Shown here in pieces: positions 9,080 through 16,438 of a stretch of DNA of 64,000 nt. The position numbers were made by a program, and so were the translations under genes. Within the stretch, counting starts at the first letter, position 1; each line of letters starts with the position of its first letter. Below the pieces are notes generated by a model. It worked only from the letters and a program-made list of their open reading frames with translations, made no database searches and was not told where the DNA came from. This stretch comes from CAVWSM01 sp963757805 (lineage in GTDB: Bacteria > Actinomycetota > Actinomycetes > Jiangellales > Jiangellaceae). The stretch covers positions 124,001 through 188,000 of the forward strand of contig CAVWSM010000021.1 in assembly GCA_963757805.1 (NCBI GenBank), in the 5' to 3' direction.

Positions 9080-9556
9080 TCAGGGCAGTTCGGGATCCGG
9101 GTTGTCGGCCAGGAACTTGTTGGCCGCATCGTCGTCGACGAGCGAGTTGTCCACCAGCCATTCGACGGCTCGCCGCTTGGCGCGGACATCGCGGAAGGCG
9201 TACCAGGCAGGCAGCAGATCTGGGTGCCACTCGTGGATCTCGTGCCTGAACCTGCGGAACGCGCCCTTACCTTCGAGGGCTCGCGCCAGCCTTTGGGCGG
9301 CGCTTTGGTCGCTGATCCCTTCGGCAAAGTCGGCCATGTCCCGGTACCACACGGCAGACGGCAAGGGGTCGATCGGAATCAGATGGTCGGGCAGGTCGTC
9401 GAACTCGATCGGGTGCTGCCCGTCGATGCCCGTGTCCGATGTCCAGAACACGATCTCTCCGGTCCGCGGGTCGATCAACCGCGCATGCTCATAATCGGTC
9501 TGGTCCGCCAGTGCCTCAGCGATTTCGTCCAGCTCGAGGCTGCTCAGGTCAAGCAC
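9080..9556 (-). CDS. UPF0158 family protein
   Basis: Conserved hypothetical of about 158 residues. It begins VLDLSSLELDEIAEALADQ, then has a beta-rich LIDPRTGEIVFW stretch, ISDQSAAQRLARALEGKGAFRRFR and a C-terminal WYAFRDVRAKRRAVEWL helix, all matching the UPF0158 pattern. Function unknown. The open frame runs to 9700, but GTG 9556 starts at the family's first conserved strand and leaves room for the divergent monooxygenase gene at 9672. Upstream of and probably co-transcribed with the LLM oxidoreductase. Confidence 0.8.
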   Translation of the reverse strand: MLDLSSLELDEIAEALADQTDYEHARLIDPRTGEIVFWTSDTGIDGQHPIEFDDLPDHLIPIDPLPSAVWYRDMADFAEGISDQSAAQRLARALEGKGAFRRFRHEIHEWHPDLLPAWYAFRDVRAKRRAVEWLVDNSLVDDDAANKFLADNPDPELP

Positions 9557-9671
9557 GTGGGACAGCCTAGATCCGCAGCGTTCCAGCGGGAACGTCTCCC
9601 ACTCAATTCCGCAGCACGCAACCCGCACATGCTGGGCCGCCCCGGGCCCAACGCGGGCTAGCGTGACAGGA

Positions 9672-9980
9672 ATGACGTACGCACTCATCAACAAGCTCAC
9701 CGCGAAGCCTGGTCAGCGAGATCGCGTGGTCGAGATCCTCCTCGAGTCAGGCAAGCTGTTCGACGACAATCCCGCCTGTCTCCTGTATCTCGTTGCCGAG
9801 TCGACGGACGATCCCAATGTGATATGGGTGACCGATTTGTGGACGAGCAAGGAGCCGCACGAACAGGCGCTGCAGCAACCCGAGATGCGGCCGTTCGTCA
9901 ACGAGGCCTTGCCGTTGCTCGAGGGGATGCCTGAGCAGCTGGAGGTTCGCCCGGTCGGCGGCAAGTATCCATCTGCATGA
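9672..9980 (+). CDS. Antibiotic biosynthesis monooxygenase (ABM)-domain protein
   Basis: Small ferredoxin-like-fold protein of 102 residues of the ABM/quinol monooxygenase superfamily: MTYALINKLTAKPGQRDRV at the start, CLLYLVAESTDDPNVIWVTDLW in the middle and EPHEQALQQPEMRPFV before the last strand. Members act on quinols, haem or aromatic intermediates without a bound cofactor; the substrate here is unknown. ATG 9672 is preferred to GTG 9663. The gene diverges from the UPF0158 gene, and the 115 nt between starts must hold both promoters. Confidence 0.85.
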   Translation: MTYALINKLTAKPGQRDRVVEILLESGKLFDDNPACLLYLVAESTDDPNVIWVTDLWTSKEPHEQALQQPEMRPFVNEALPLLEGMPEQLEVRPVGGKYPSA

Positions 9981-10421
9981 GTGGCCCGCGTGGGGCGGGC
10001 CACTCACCCTCGTCACGAGTGGCGGATGCTCTGCCCCAACGAACCTGGAGGCGGATCGCTTCCGGGGCGCGCCAAGGCGGACTTGGCAGGGGGCGGCCCT
10101 GCGCCAGCAGGTTCGCTAGAGGGTGCCCCTGCGCCAAACCCGATTGGCAGAGGGTGCCCCTGCGCCAAACCCGAGACGTTCTCCCACTCAGGCCGGCGGG
10201 TACGACGGGGCGCAGGCGCCGTCGAGGATCGTGTGAGAGCCGTGGACCCCGTTGACGAAGGCGGGGGGCGGAAGCGGCGACTCGCGTGCGGCGTGCCGTT
10301 GACCCGTACAAGCTGGGTCGTGTCCCGACGTACCCATGTCCTCTGACAACGCACCCGAACCAGCGGCTCTTCCGGCGTAGCATCTCCCATGATCGCGAGG
10401 CCACACCCTTGGGACGCAGCC
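9981..10421. other. Gene-poor stretch with tandem repeats
   Basis: No convincing gene in 440 nt. It holds the GC-rich tandem repeat at 10085-10174 and otherwise unique sequence. Open frames here on both strands are Arg/Pro/Gly-rich and lack recognisable motifs. The last 60 nt must contain the promoter of the DUF1801 gene. Confidence 0.6.
10085..10174. repeat. GC-rich tandem repeat, three units
   Basis: Two near-perfect units of 31 bp, sharing AGAGGGTGCCCCTGCGCCAA then ACCCGA (10118-10143 and 10149-10174), preceded by a diverged unit with GGCAGGGGGCGGCCCTGCGCCA at its core (10085-10106). It is between genes. Too few and too degenerate to be CRISPR. Confidence 0.7.
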
Positions 10422-10789
10422 ATGGCGAAGACCGCGGATGATCCGAAGGCCGTCGACGACTACCTGGCGGGGCTGTCCCCCGACCAGCGCAAGCGCTCGA
10501 AGAGCTGCGTCAGCTCATCAAGTCTGCCGTCCCCGGAGCCCGCGAGCGCATCTCGTACGGCACAGCGGTGATCTTCGCGCTGAACGGTGACTTGGTGGGC
10601 TTTGTCGCGCGGCCCGACCACCTGTCGTTCTTCACCATGAGCCCAGCCCTTGCGAAGGCGATGAAGTCCGAGATCACGCAGACACACAAGCTCTCCGGGG
10701 CGACCATCCACTTCTCTTCGGAGCACCCGCTGCCGACGTCACTCGTGCAGAAGATCCTCGCGGCCCGAGTCGAAGAACAGTCCGCGTGA
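10422..10789 (+). pseudogene. DUF1801 family protein with one frameshift
   Basis: Small conserved protein of about 120 residues: MAKTADDPKAVDDYLAGLSP opens the gene, and after a frame change near 10494 the family continues as LRQLIKSAVPGARERISYG, then VIFALNGDLVGFVARPDHLSF and TIHFSSEHPLP. A single base is missing: restoring a G in AAGCGCTC (to AAGGCGCTC) rejoins the frames perfectly, so this is probably a sequencing contraction of GG. Related proteins bind iron in some species, but the function here is unknown. The stop directly abuts the stop of the convergent VOC gene. Confidence 0.8.
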
Positions 10790-11203
10790 TCAGGCCTGCG
10801 GCTGCCCGATGTTGACCATCCACGCGACGCCGAACTTGTCGATGCACATGCCGAACTCGTCGCCCCACATCTGCTTCTCGAGGGGTACGGAGACGGTGCC
10901 ACCGTCGGCCAGCTTGTCCCAGTAGCCGTGCAGCTCGTCGCCATCATCGCCACTCAGGCTCACCGCGAAGTTGTTGCCTGGCTTGTGCTCCGTCCCCGGT
11001 GGGGTGTCGGCGCCCATGAGCGTGAATCCGCTCTCGGACTCGAGCTGGCTGTGCATGATCTTGTCGGCGACGGCCGGCTCCTGCCCGCCGTACTCGCCGA
11101 ACGTATTCAGCCGCAACTCGCCGCCGAGGACGTCCTTGTAGAACTCCATCGCTTCGCGTGCGTTGCCGCCAAAGCTGATGTAGGGGTTGAGACGAGTGGC
11201 CAC
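10790..11203 (-). CDS. VOC family (PhnB-like glyoxalase) protein
   Basis: Vicinal-oxygen-chelate-fold protein of 137 residues: LNPYISFGGNAREAMEFYKDVLGG at the start (given here in shortened sense), HSQLESESGFTLMGAD near residue 50, and the terminal DKFGVAWMVNIGQP strand typical of PhnB/3-demethylubiquinone-methyltransferase-like proteins. Catalytic activity is often unproven in this subgroup. ATG 11203 is preceded by AAGGAGGG, a strong ribosome site. Its stop is adjacent to that of the DUF1801 gene on the other strand. Confidence 0.9.
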   Translation of the reverse strand: MATRLNPYISFGGNAREAMEFYKDVLGGELRLNTFGEYGGQEPAVADKIMHSQLESESGFTLMGADTPPGTEHKPGNNFAVSLSGDDGDELHGYWDKLADGGTVSVPLEKQMWGDEFGMCIDKFGVAWMVNIGQPQA

Positions 11204-11248
11204 CGGGCCCTCCTTGAGATGTGGGCGAGCAGTCTGTCCTTTTGCAGA

Positions 11249-11875
11249 CTAGAGCGCAGCCGACTCGCGTGAAACCTCCGCTGTCTCTGCGGCTGCCGGC
11301 TCGACGGCATAGCGGGTGAGCAGCAGGCTGGACCCGTCCCACGTACGCGTCCCCACGAGCCGTAGCGACACCGGCGGCCGGCTCTCGAACGCAGGGGTGC
11401 CGGCGCCGAGGACCCCGGCGCCGATGAACAGGTGCAGCTCGTCGACCAGGCCGTGGGCCAGCAGATCGTTCCAGAGCACGTGGCTGCCGAAGACCAGGAT
11501 TTCGCGGCCCGGCCCGCGCTTGAGCTCGGCGATCTGCTCGTGCGCCTCGGCGCGGCGGATGATGCGAGTGTCAGGCCAGGGCGACGTCTGAGCTGCAGTC
11601 AGGGTGTCCGATACGACCACTTTGTCGGCCGCGTTGATAAGCCGGGAGATCTCCCGCTCGACCGGCGGCTGGGTCGGGTCGTTGGCGATCGGGGGCCAAT
11701 AGCTCCTGAACCCTTCGTACGTCGTGCGGCCGGCCAGCACGGTGTCTGCCGCCCGCAGTCGCTCCGCGTTGTAGTCGCTGAAGCCCTCGTCGAACGGCAT
11801 GGCATAGACGTCATTTCCCGGACCCTCGAAGTAGCCGTCGAGCGAGATGATGTTGCAGACGATGAGTGTGCGCAT
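11249..11875 (-). CDS. RibD C-terminal / dihydrofolate reductase-family protein
   Basis: DHFR-fold reductase of about 208 residues: MRTLIVCNIISLDGYFEGPG, AADTVLAGRTTYEGF near residue 45, GPGREILVFGSHVLWNDLL near 123 and DELHLFIGAGVLGAG, where the NADP-binding GS and the ALDH-like strand order match the RibD C-terminal family. Not a folA orthologue; substrate unknown. ATG 11875 is chosen over ATG 11890 because it begins the first beta strand. Confidence 0.85.
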   Translation of the reverse strand: MRTLIVCNIISLDGYFEGPGNDVYAMPFDEGFSDYNAERLRAADTVLAGRTTYEGFRSYWPPIANDPTQPPVEREISRLINAADKVVVSDTLTAAQTSPWPDTRIIRRAEAHEQIAELKRGPGREILVFGSHVLWNDLLAHGLVDELHLFIGAGVLGAGTPAFESRPPVSLRLVGTRTWDGSSLLLTRYAVEPAAAETAEVSRESAAL

Positions 11876-11953
11876 TGGGTGACCGCCCAATCCTGAGAAG
11901 TGTCTCTTTCCTAGGTCAGAGTCAGCGGCCCGGGCCGATTCATCGGGGTGGCA

Positions 11954-12403
11954 TCAAGTTTGTAGCCCGTCCCACGACCAACGAGGGACCGGCAGGTCGG
12001 ATGGGACCTGTGAACCGGGCGGCGACACGGCGAGCACCTGCTGCACGGCCCATTGCATGTACGACCGCAGCGCTGCCCGGAACTCTGCGTCCTCGGGCAG
12101 GCCGGCATCGTCGGCGGCCTGCACAAAGCATGCGACAAAGCGTTGCCCGAGATCCTGCTCCGCGCCTTGCCCGGCATGGATGCCGAGCATGGCTGACTGA
12201 CCGCCGGCTGTCTCCGAGTAGAGGGGCGGACCTCCGAACACCTCTGCCCAATAGCTCGCGAGTCTCTGCACGTGCTGAGGGTGACCTGGATGTGAGAAGG
12301 GATGGTTCAGTACGGGGTCCTGCAGGCAGCGCTGATGGTGCGCTGTCGCCAGTGCCAGGAAAGCCTGCTCGCCACCTGCGAACTCATAGACCGATGAACG
12401 AGC
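11954..12403 (-). CDS. Group II truncated haemoglobin-like protein
   Basis: Globin-like protein of about 149 residues: an N-terminal YEFAGGEQAFLALATAHHQRC helix, the E-F region with DPVLNHPFSHPGHPQHVQRL, and SYWAEVFGGPPLYSE, which are hallmarks of an actinobacterial branch of the TrHbO-like family. Members bind oxygen or ligands at haem in the cytosol; whether this branch retains haem in vivo is unknown. Start at ATG 12403 (ATG 12409 is an alternative). It stands alone between a reductase-like gene and an alpha/beta hydrolase. Confidence 0.8.
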   Translation of the reverse strand, partial: ARSSVYEFAGGEQAFLALATAHHQRCLQDPVLNHPFSHPGHPQHVQRLASYWAEVFGGPPLYSETAGGQSAMLGIHAGQGAEQDLGQRFVACFVQAADDAGLPEDAEFRAALRSYMQWAVQQVLAVSPPGSQVPSDLPVPRWSWDGLQT

Positions 12404-12444
12404 CATGGGCACAACTCTGCCACTCAGCCGGTGTCGGGCTTAGC

Positions 12445-13268
12445 TCACTTGTCGGCAGGCATTGGAGCGTCGAGGAATGGCGGAATCATGGCGAGAAGCA
12501 GGTCGGCGCGGTCCACCACCGTCACGTGCGAGGTGCCGGGCAGGATTGCCAGCTGCGAGTCGGGGAGGCCGGCCGGCGTGTCCCCGAAGACGCCTCCACC
12601 GAGCAGCCGAAACATCTCGACTGCGTGCTCGGGGCGGATGAGGTCGGAGTCTCCGATGATGAGCAGAGTCGGTGCCTTGATCGAGCTGATCGCCTCTGCG
12701 GAGAAGTCCTTGATCCCGCGGTCCATCTGAGTCTTCTTCGCGAACAGGACCGGGAAGTCCTCCGGACGCGGGGCTATGCGCAGGTATTCCTCGTGCCACG
12801 GCGAGCCGTGCATCATCTCGGGCTTCATCTCGCCCAAGCCGTCCATGAGGCCGGGGTGGACGCCGTCCAACCTGTAGCTCACCGAAGCGAGCACGAGCTT
12901 GCGCACGGCATCGGGGTGTCGAGTGACAACGTGAAGTGCGACGCGGCGCCTGTGCTGTAGCCAAAGAAGTCTGCCTTTTCGATGCCCAGGTGCTCGAGGG
13001 CTGCAACCGAGTCGTCGGCCATCTGTTCCAGCGACAAGGGACGATCAATGTCTGCGGTGCGCCCGTGCGCCTGCATCTCGAGGCCGATGACCTGTCGCGT
13101 CTGGGCGAGACCGGGCAGCAGCTTTCCGAAGGACGTGCCGATTGCGGAGAAGGCCCCGTGCAGGAGGACGAGTGGTTGACCTTCGCCGTGAATCTCGTAG
13201 TACATTTCGAGGCCATTGACCGGCGCGTACCCAGATCGCACGTCTTGCAGGTTGTTTGCCTCGGTCAT
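12445..13268 (-). pseudogene. Alpha/beta hydrolase with one frameshift
   Basis: Hydrolase of about 270 residues once the frames are joined. The first part holds the oxyanion strand PLVLLHGAFSAIG and nucleophile elbow GYSTGAA (Ser as G-x-S-x-G); the second holds the acid in LLIIGDSDLIRPEH and the catalytic His in PGTSHVTVVD. The frame breaks near 12951: adding one G to GCCGCGTCGC gives VALHVVTRHPDAVRKLVLAS, the expected helix after the elbow. This is the same GG-to-G loss seen in other genes here, so the gene is probably intact in the organism. Substrate unknown; a long perfect palindrome lies 21 nt upstream. Confidence 0.82.
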
Positions 13269-13288
13269 CGCTCATCCTCTCGCCGACG

Positions 13289-13318
13289 TCGGTAGCGTTC
13301 CCGCGGGAACGCTACCGA
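13289..13318. promoter_or_regulatory. 30-nt perfect palindrome (operator or hairpin)
   Basis: Each half reads TCGGTAGCGTTCCCG or its complement with no spacer, so the 30 bp are fully two-fold symmetric. It lies between the chitinase stop (13336) and the hydrolase start (13268), both on the minus strand. The proximity to the hydrolase ATG fits an operator for a dimeric regulator (TetR- or LacI-like palindromes have this shape); it could equally form a hairpin that ends the chitinase transcript. Confidence 0.6.
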
Positions 13319-13335
13319 AACACCGGCGGCGTGAG

Positions 13336-14716
13336 TCAGCGTCGATCGTGCCGGTCGTCGTCCCGCAGCCCGGCCCAGAGCGCCTTGGTCAACGTGGCGT
13401 CTCCGTCGTCACCGTCTAGCGACCAGGACATCGCGCCCGCCAGGCGCTCCTCACGGATGTAGGCCGTCTTCTGGGCCAGAACCTCAGGATCGTCGTAGGT
13501 CCAGAACGTGGTGCCGTTGAACAACCAGGCGTGACCGGAGTCGGTGTCCCGGTGCAGCGTGTAGCCGTGGTCGAGCAGCGTACGCAGGGCCTCCCAGTCC
13601 TCGGTGCCGGCCGCGAACGTGCGCGGGGGCCGGGCCGGTCGCCGGCTGGAACAGCCCATCGCCGCCACCGGTGACCCCGGTCCAGCCTTGACCGTAGAAC
13701 GGGACGCCGAGCACGAGCTTCTTGCGCGGCGCGCCGCGGTCCAGCCACTCCTGCACGGCGCGGTCGCCGCGTGAAGTCAGGCGTGAAGGGCGCGCCTTCC
13801 GGCTCGAACAACGCCGACTGGTGGTTGGTCGCGGTCTCCCAGGTGCCGTGGAAGTCGTAGCCCTGGACCGTGGCGAAGTCGAGGTATCTGAACACCTTCT
13901 TGGCCTCGTAGCCGGCGTCCATGAACGCGGGGTTCGCCGGAAGGAAGGCCGTCAGCTCGTAGTGCTTGCGCGTCTTGCGCTCCAGAGCATCGAGCTGCCT
14001 GCGGAACTCCTTGACCAGCGCGGTGAAGTTCTCGCGGTCCTCGGGGCGGACGACGTTGCCACGGTTCGCCCTGCGAGCCGGGCCACTCCCAGTCGAGGTC
14101 GATGCCGTCGAACACACCCGCGGCAGCGCCGGGGCCGCCGCTGCCGCCGTCGAGGACTGGCAGGTTGCCCTTGATGTAGATGTCGATGCACGACTCGACG
14201 AACGCCCTGCGCGACTCTGGGGTCAGTGCTGCGTTGGAGAAGTACGTCGACCAGGTCCAGCCGCCGAGGGAGATGTTGACCTTGAGGTCGGGATGCTTCT
14301 CCTTCAGCTTGAGGAGCTGGCCGAAGTTGCCGTTGAGCGGTTCGCCCCACGCGTCCGCGACACCGTCGACACTTTCCTCGGCGGGGCCGGCCGTTGGTAG
14401 TCGGCCCAGGGGTCGCTTTCGCCCGGGGCGCTGCTGAAGAAGCACTTCCTGCCTTGGCTGACGTTGCCGAAGGCGTAGTTGATATGCGTCAGCTTGTCCG
14501 CAGCCCCGCTGGTGTCGAGGTTCTTGACGAAGAACTGGCGGGCGTAGATGCCCCACTGGGTGAAGTACCCGACGTTGAGCAGCTCTTTCTTGTGCGACCA
14601 ACGCTCATGGCCAGGGCGCTGTCACCCGATGCTGTGGCCACAGCCGGAATGCCGGCGACGGTCAGGGCAAGAGCTGTGGCCAGTCCAGCAACGCGCAGGG
14701 AGAACCGTCGACTCAT
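13336..14716 (-). pseudogene. Secreted GH18 chitinase, multiply frameshifted
   Basis: Extracellular endo-acting chitinase. ATG 14716 begins a signal peptide (RR then a hydrophobic core LRVAGLATALALTVAGIPAV). After a frame change near 14610 the catalytic domain opens with LLNVGYFTQWGIYARQFFV and THINYAFGNVS; after another near 14390, KVNISLGGWTWSTYFS and the active-site DGIDLDWEWPG (D-x-x-D-x-D-x-E) follow. Further shifts near 14075, 13775 and 13625 lead through FATVQGYDFHGTWE, KLVLGVPFYGQGW and the terminal GAMSWSLDGDDGDATL. Domain order and length (about 450 residues) match intact actinomycete chitinases, so at least five indels interrupt an otherwise complete gene. A palindrome upstream may be its operator. 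Confidence 0.85.
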
Positions 14717-14743
14717 CGTCACTCCAAGGGTCACGAGAGGAAA

Positions 14744-14760
14744 GGGAAAGAATCTTTCCC
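14744..14760. promoter_or_regulatory. Palindrome upstream of the chitinase gene
   Basis: GGGAAAGA (14744-14751) and TCTTTCCC (14753-14760) flank a single A, 28 nt upstream of the chitinase ATG. A further GAAAGGAACC follows. Position and symmetry fit a repressor site overlapping the promoter or leader. It does not match the TGGTCTAGACCA-type sites of chitinase genes in Streptomyces. Confidence 0.5.
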
Positions 14761-14931
14761 GAAAGGAACCTTAGAGTTCCCATCTGGTCACGGTCAAGGG
14801 TTTGGGGAGGCGCGGATCGACTGGGCCAGGCTGAGCTGGGCGGCCCGACTCGTCCGAGGATGGGTGCCGTATAGCGCTAGGTCACTCGGACGTTGTGGGC
14901 TGGCCGGGCGTGGCGCAGGCCGGCTTACCCG

Positions 14932-15165
14932 CTAGCGGCGTGGGCGCTGGTTGCGCGGGTGCTGCTTCGCTGTGCGTTCGTTGCCGCGCTTGTAGTTGCC
15001 GGTGACGCGGGCCATGACCTCCTGCGGGTCATCGTCCTCGACCTCGTCGAGGAACTGTGCCGCCCGAAGGCCTCGCAGAGTCGTCGCGGGGCGACCGTGG
15101 TGAGTGATGCGGACGTCGCCGTTGCTCGTGACGACGTACTCGAAACCCTCCGGCGGATGCCCCAC
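14932..15165 (-). CDS. Small conserved hypothetical protein
   Basis: A 77-residue basic-tailed protein starting at GTG 15165: EGFEYVVTSNGDVRITHHGR, then an ATTLRG turn, RAAQFLDEVEDDDPQEVMAR, then VTGNYKRGNER and a basic tail. The pattern of a beta hairpin with HHGR and a closing RVTGNYKRGNER looks conserved and I recall similar short actinobacterial proteins, but no function is known. The ribosome site is weak (GGTGGGA at long distance). It lies 67 nt downstream of ackA on the same strand and could be the last gene of that operon. Confidence 0.55.
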   Translation of the reverse strand: MGHPPEGFEYVVTSNGDVRITHHGRPATTLRGLRAAQFLDEVEDDDPQEVMARVTGNYKRGNERTAKQHPRNQRPRR

Positions 15166-15232
15166 GGTCGCGACCGTATCCCACCGCGCTCTGCCCCAGC
15201 GCGCGAATTTGTTGCGTCCGAGGATGCGTGCG

Positions 15233-16438
15233 CTATCGCGCTCGGTTGTTCCGACGTTGCGCGAGCGCGAGCGTCTGGCGGGCGATCTCGAGCTCCTCGT
15301 TGGTGGGTACGACGAGAACAGCCACCGGAGAGCCGTCGGGGGAGATGACGTGCGCCTCTCGGGCGGAGGACTCGTTGCGCGCCTCGTCGACGGAGATGCC
15401 GAGGGCATCAAGACCGGCGAGCGCGGCGGCCCGTACGCGCGCGTCGTTCTCACCCACGCCCGCAGTGAACGCAACCGCGTCGACGCCGCCCAGCACGGCG
15501 AAGTAGGCGCCGACATACTTGCGCAACCGGTGGCAGTAGACCTCCAGCGCAAGCGCCGCCTCATCGTCACCTGCGTCCGCGAGCCGGTGCACTTCACGCA
15601 TGTCATTGGCACCGGCCAGGCCCAGCATCCCGCTCTTGCGGTTGAACAGATCGTCGAGCTCGTCCACGGACAGCCCTGCCTCGCGGCGCAGGTGAAACAC
15701 GACGCCCGCATCGATGTCGCCGGTGCGCGTGCCCATGACGAGACCCTCGAGCGGCGTGAGCCCCATCGACGTCTCCACGGACCGACCATTGCGTACGGCC
15801 GCAGCGGACGCGCCGTTGCCCAGGTGCAGCACGATCACCCGGCAGTCCTCGACCGGCCGGCCGATCAGCCGCGCGGCCTCCCGCGACACGTACGCATGCG
15901 AGGTGCCGTGGAAGCCGTAGCGCCTGATGCCGTAGGTCTTGGCGATATCGCGGTCGATGGCGTACGCGTAGGCGTGCGGCGGCAGGGTCGCATGAAACGC
16001 GGTGTCGAAGACCGCGACGTGGGGGACGTCGGGGAACACGCGTCGAGCGGTTCTGATGCCCTCCAGGTTGGCGGGGTTGTGCAGCGGCGCAAGGGGGACC
16101 AGCTCCTCGATCGTCCGTTCCACCTGGTCGTCGATGACCACGGGTTCGCTGAACCGGTCACCGCCGTGCACGACCCGGTGCCCGACCGCTTCCACTTCAA
16201 CCTCGCCAAGTGGCGGACCAACTTCAGCGAACAGGCTCAGTGCAACACGCAGACCAACTTCGTGGTCGGGCAAGTCCAATTCTCGGGTTGCCTCACCTCG
16301 TGGGCCTTGATGCCGTACGTGTCCGTCGGGCTCACCGATGCGCTCCACCAGGCCCTTGGCGATCGCCTCCTCCGACTCGACGTCGATGAGCTGGTATTTG
16401 ATGGACGATGAGCCGGAGTTGATGACGAGCACCGTCAT
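15233..16438 (-). CDS. ackA: Acetate kinase
   Basis: Converts acetyl phosphate and ADP to acetate and ATP (and the reverse), completing the Pta-AckA route. All signatures are intact in 401 residues: LVINSGSSSIKYQL at the start, HRVVHGGDRF near residue 86, HNPANLEGI, FDTAFHATLP, YGFHGTSHAYVS, HLGNGASAAAVRNGRSVET and GTRTGDIDAG, then FTAGVGEN near 320. ATG 16438 overlaps the pta stop (ATGA), so the two are translationally coupled. Confidence 0.96.
   Translation of the reverse strand: MTVLVINSGSSSIKYQLIDVESEEAIAKGLVERIGEPDGHVRHQGPRGEATRELDLPDHEVGLRVALSLFAEVGPPLGEVEVEAVGHRVVHGGDRFSEPVVIDDQVERTIEELVPLAPLHNPANLEGIRTARRVFPDVPHVAVFDTAFHATLPPHAYAYAIDRDIAKTYGIRRYGFHGTSHAYVSREAARLIGRPVEDCRVIVLHLGNGASAAAVRNGRSVETSMGLTPLEGLVMGTRTGDIDAGVVFHLRREAGLSVDELDDLFNRKSGMLGLAGANDMREVHRLADAGDDEAALALEVYCHRLRKYVGAYFAVLGGVDAVAFTAGVGENDARVRAAALAGLDALGISVDEARNESSAREAHVISPDGSPVAVLVVPTNEELEIARQTLALAQRRNNRAR

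Noticed and set aside
10085..10174. Possible CRISPR array
   Set aside because: Only two good 31-bp units with no distinct spacers, no cas genes in the window; it is a simple tandem repeat.
10188..10406. 72-residue minus-strand ORF upstream of DUF1801
   Set aside because: No recognisable domain and poor start; composition is like that of shadow frames.
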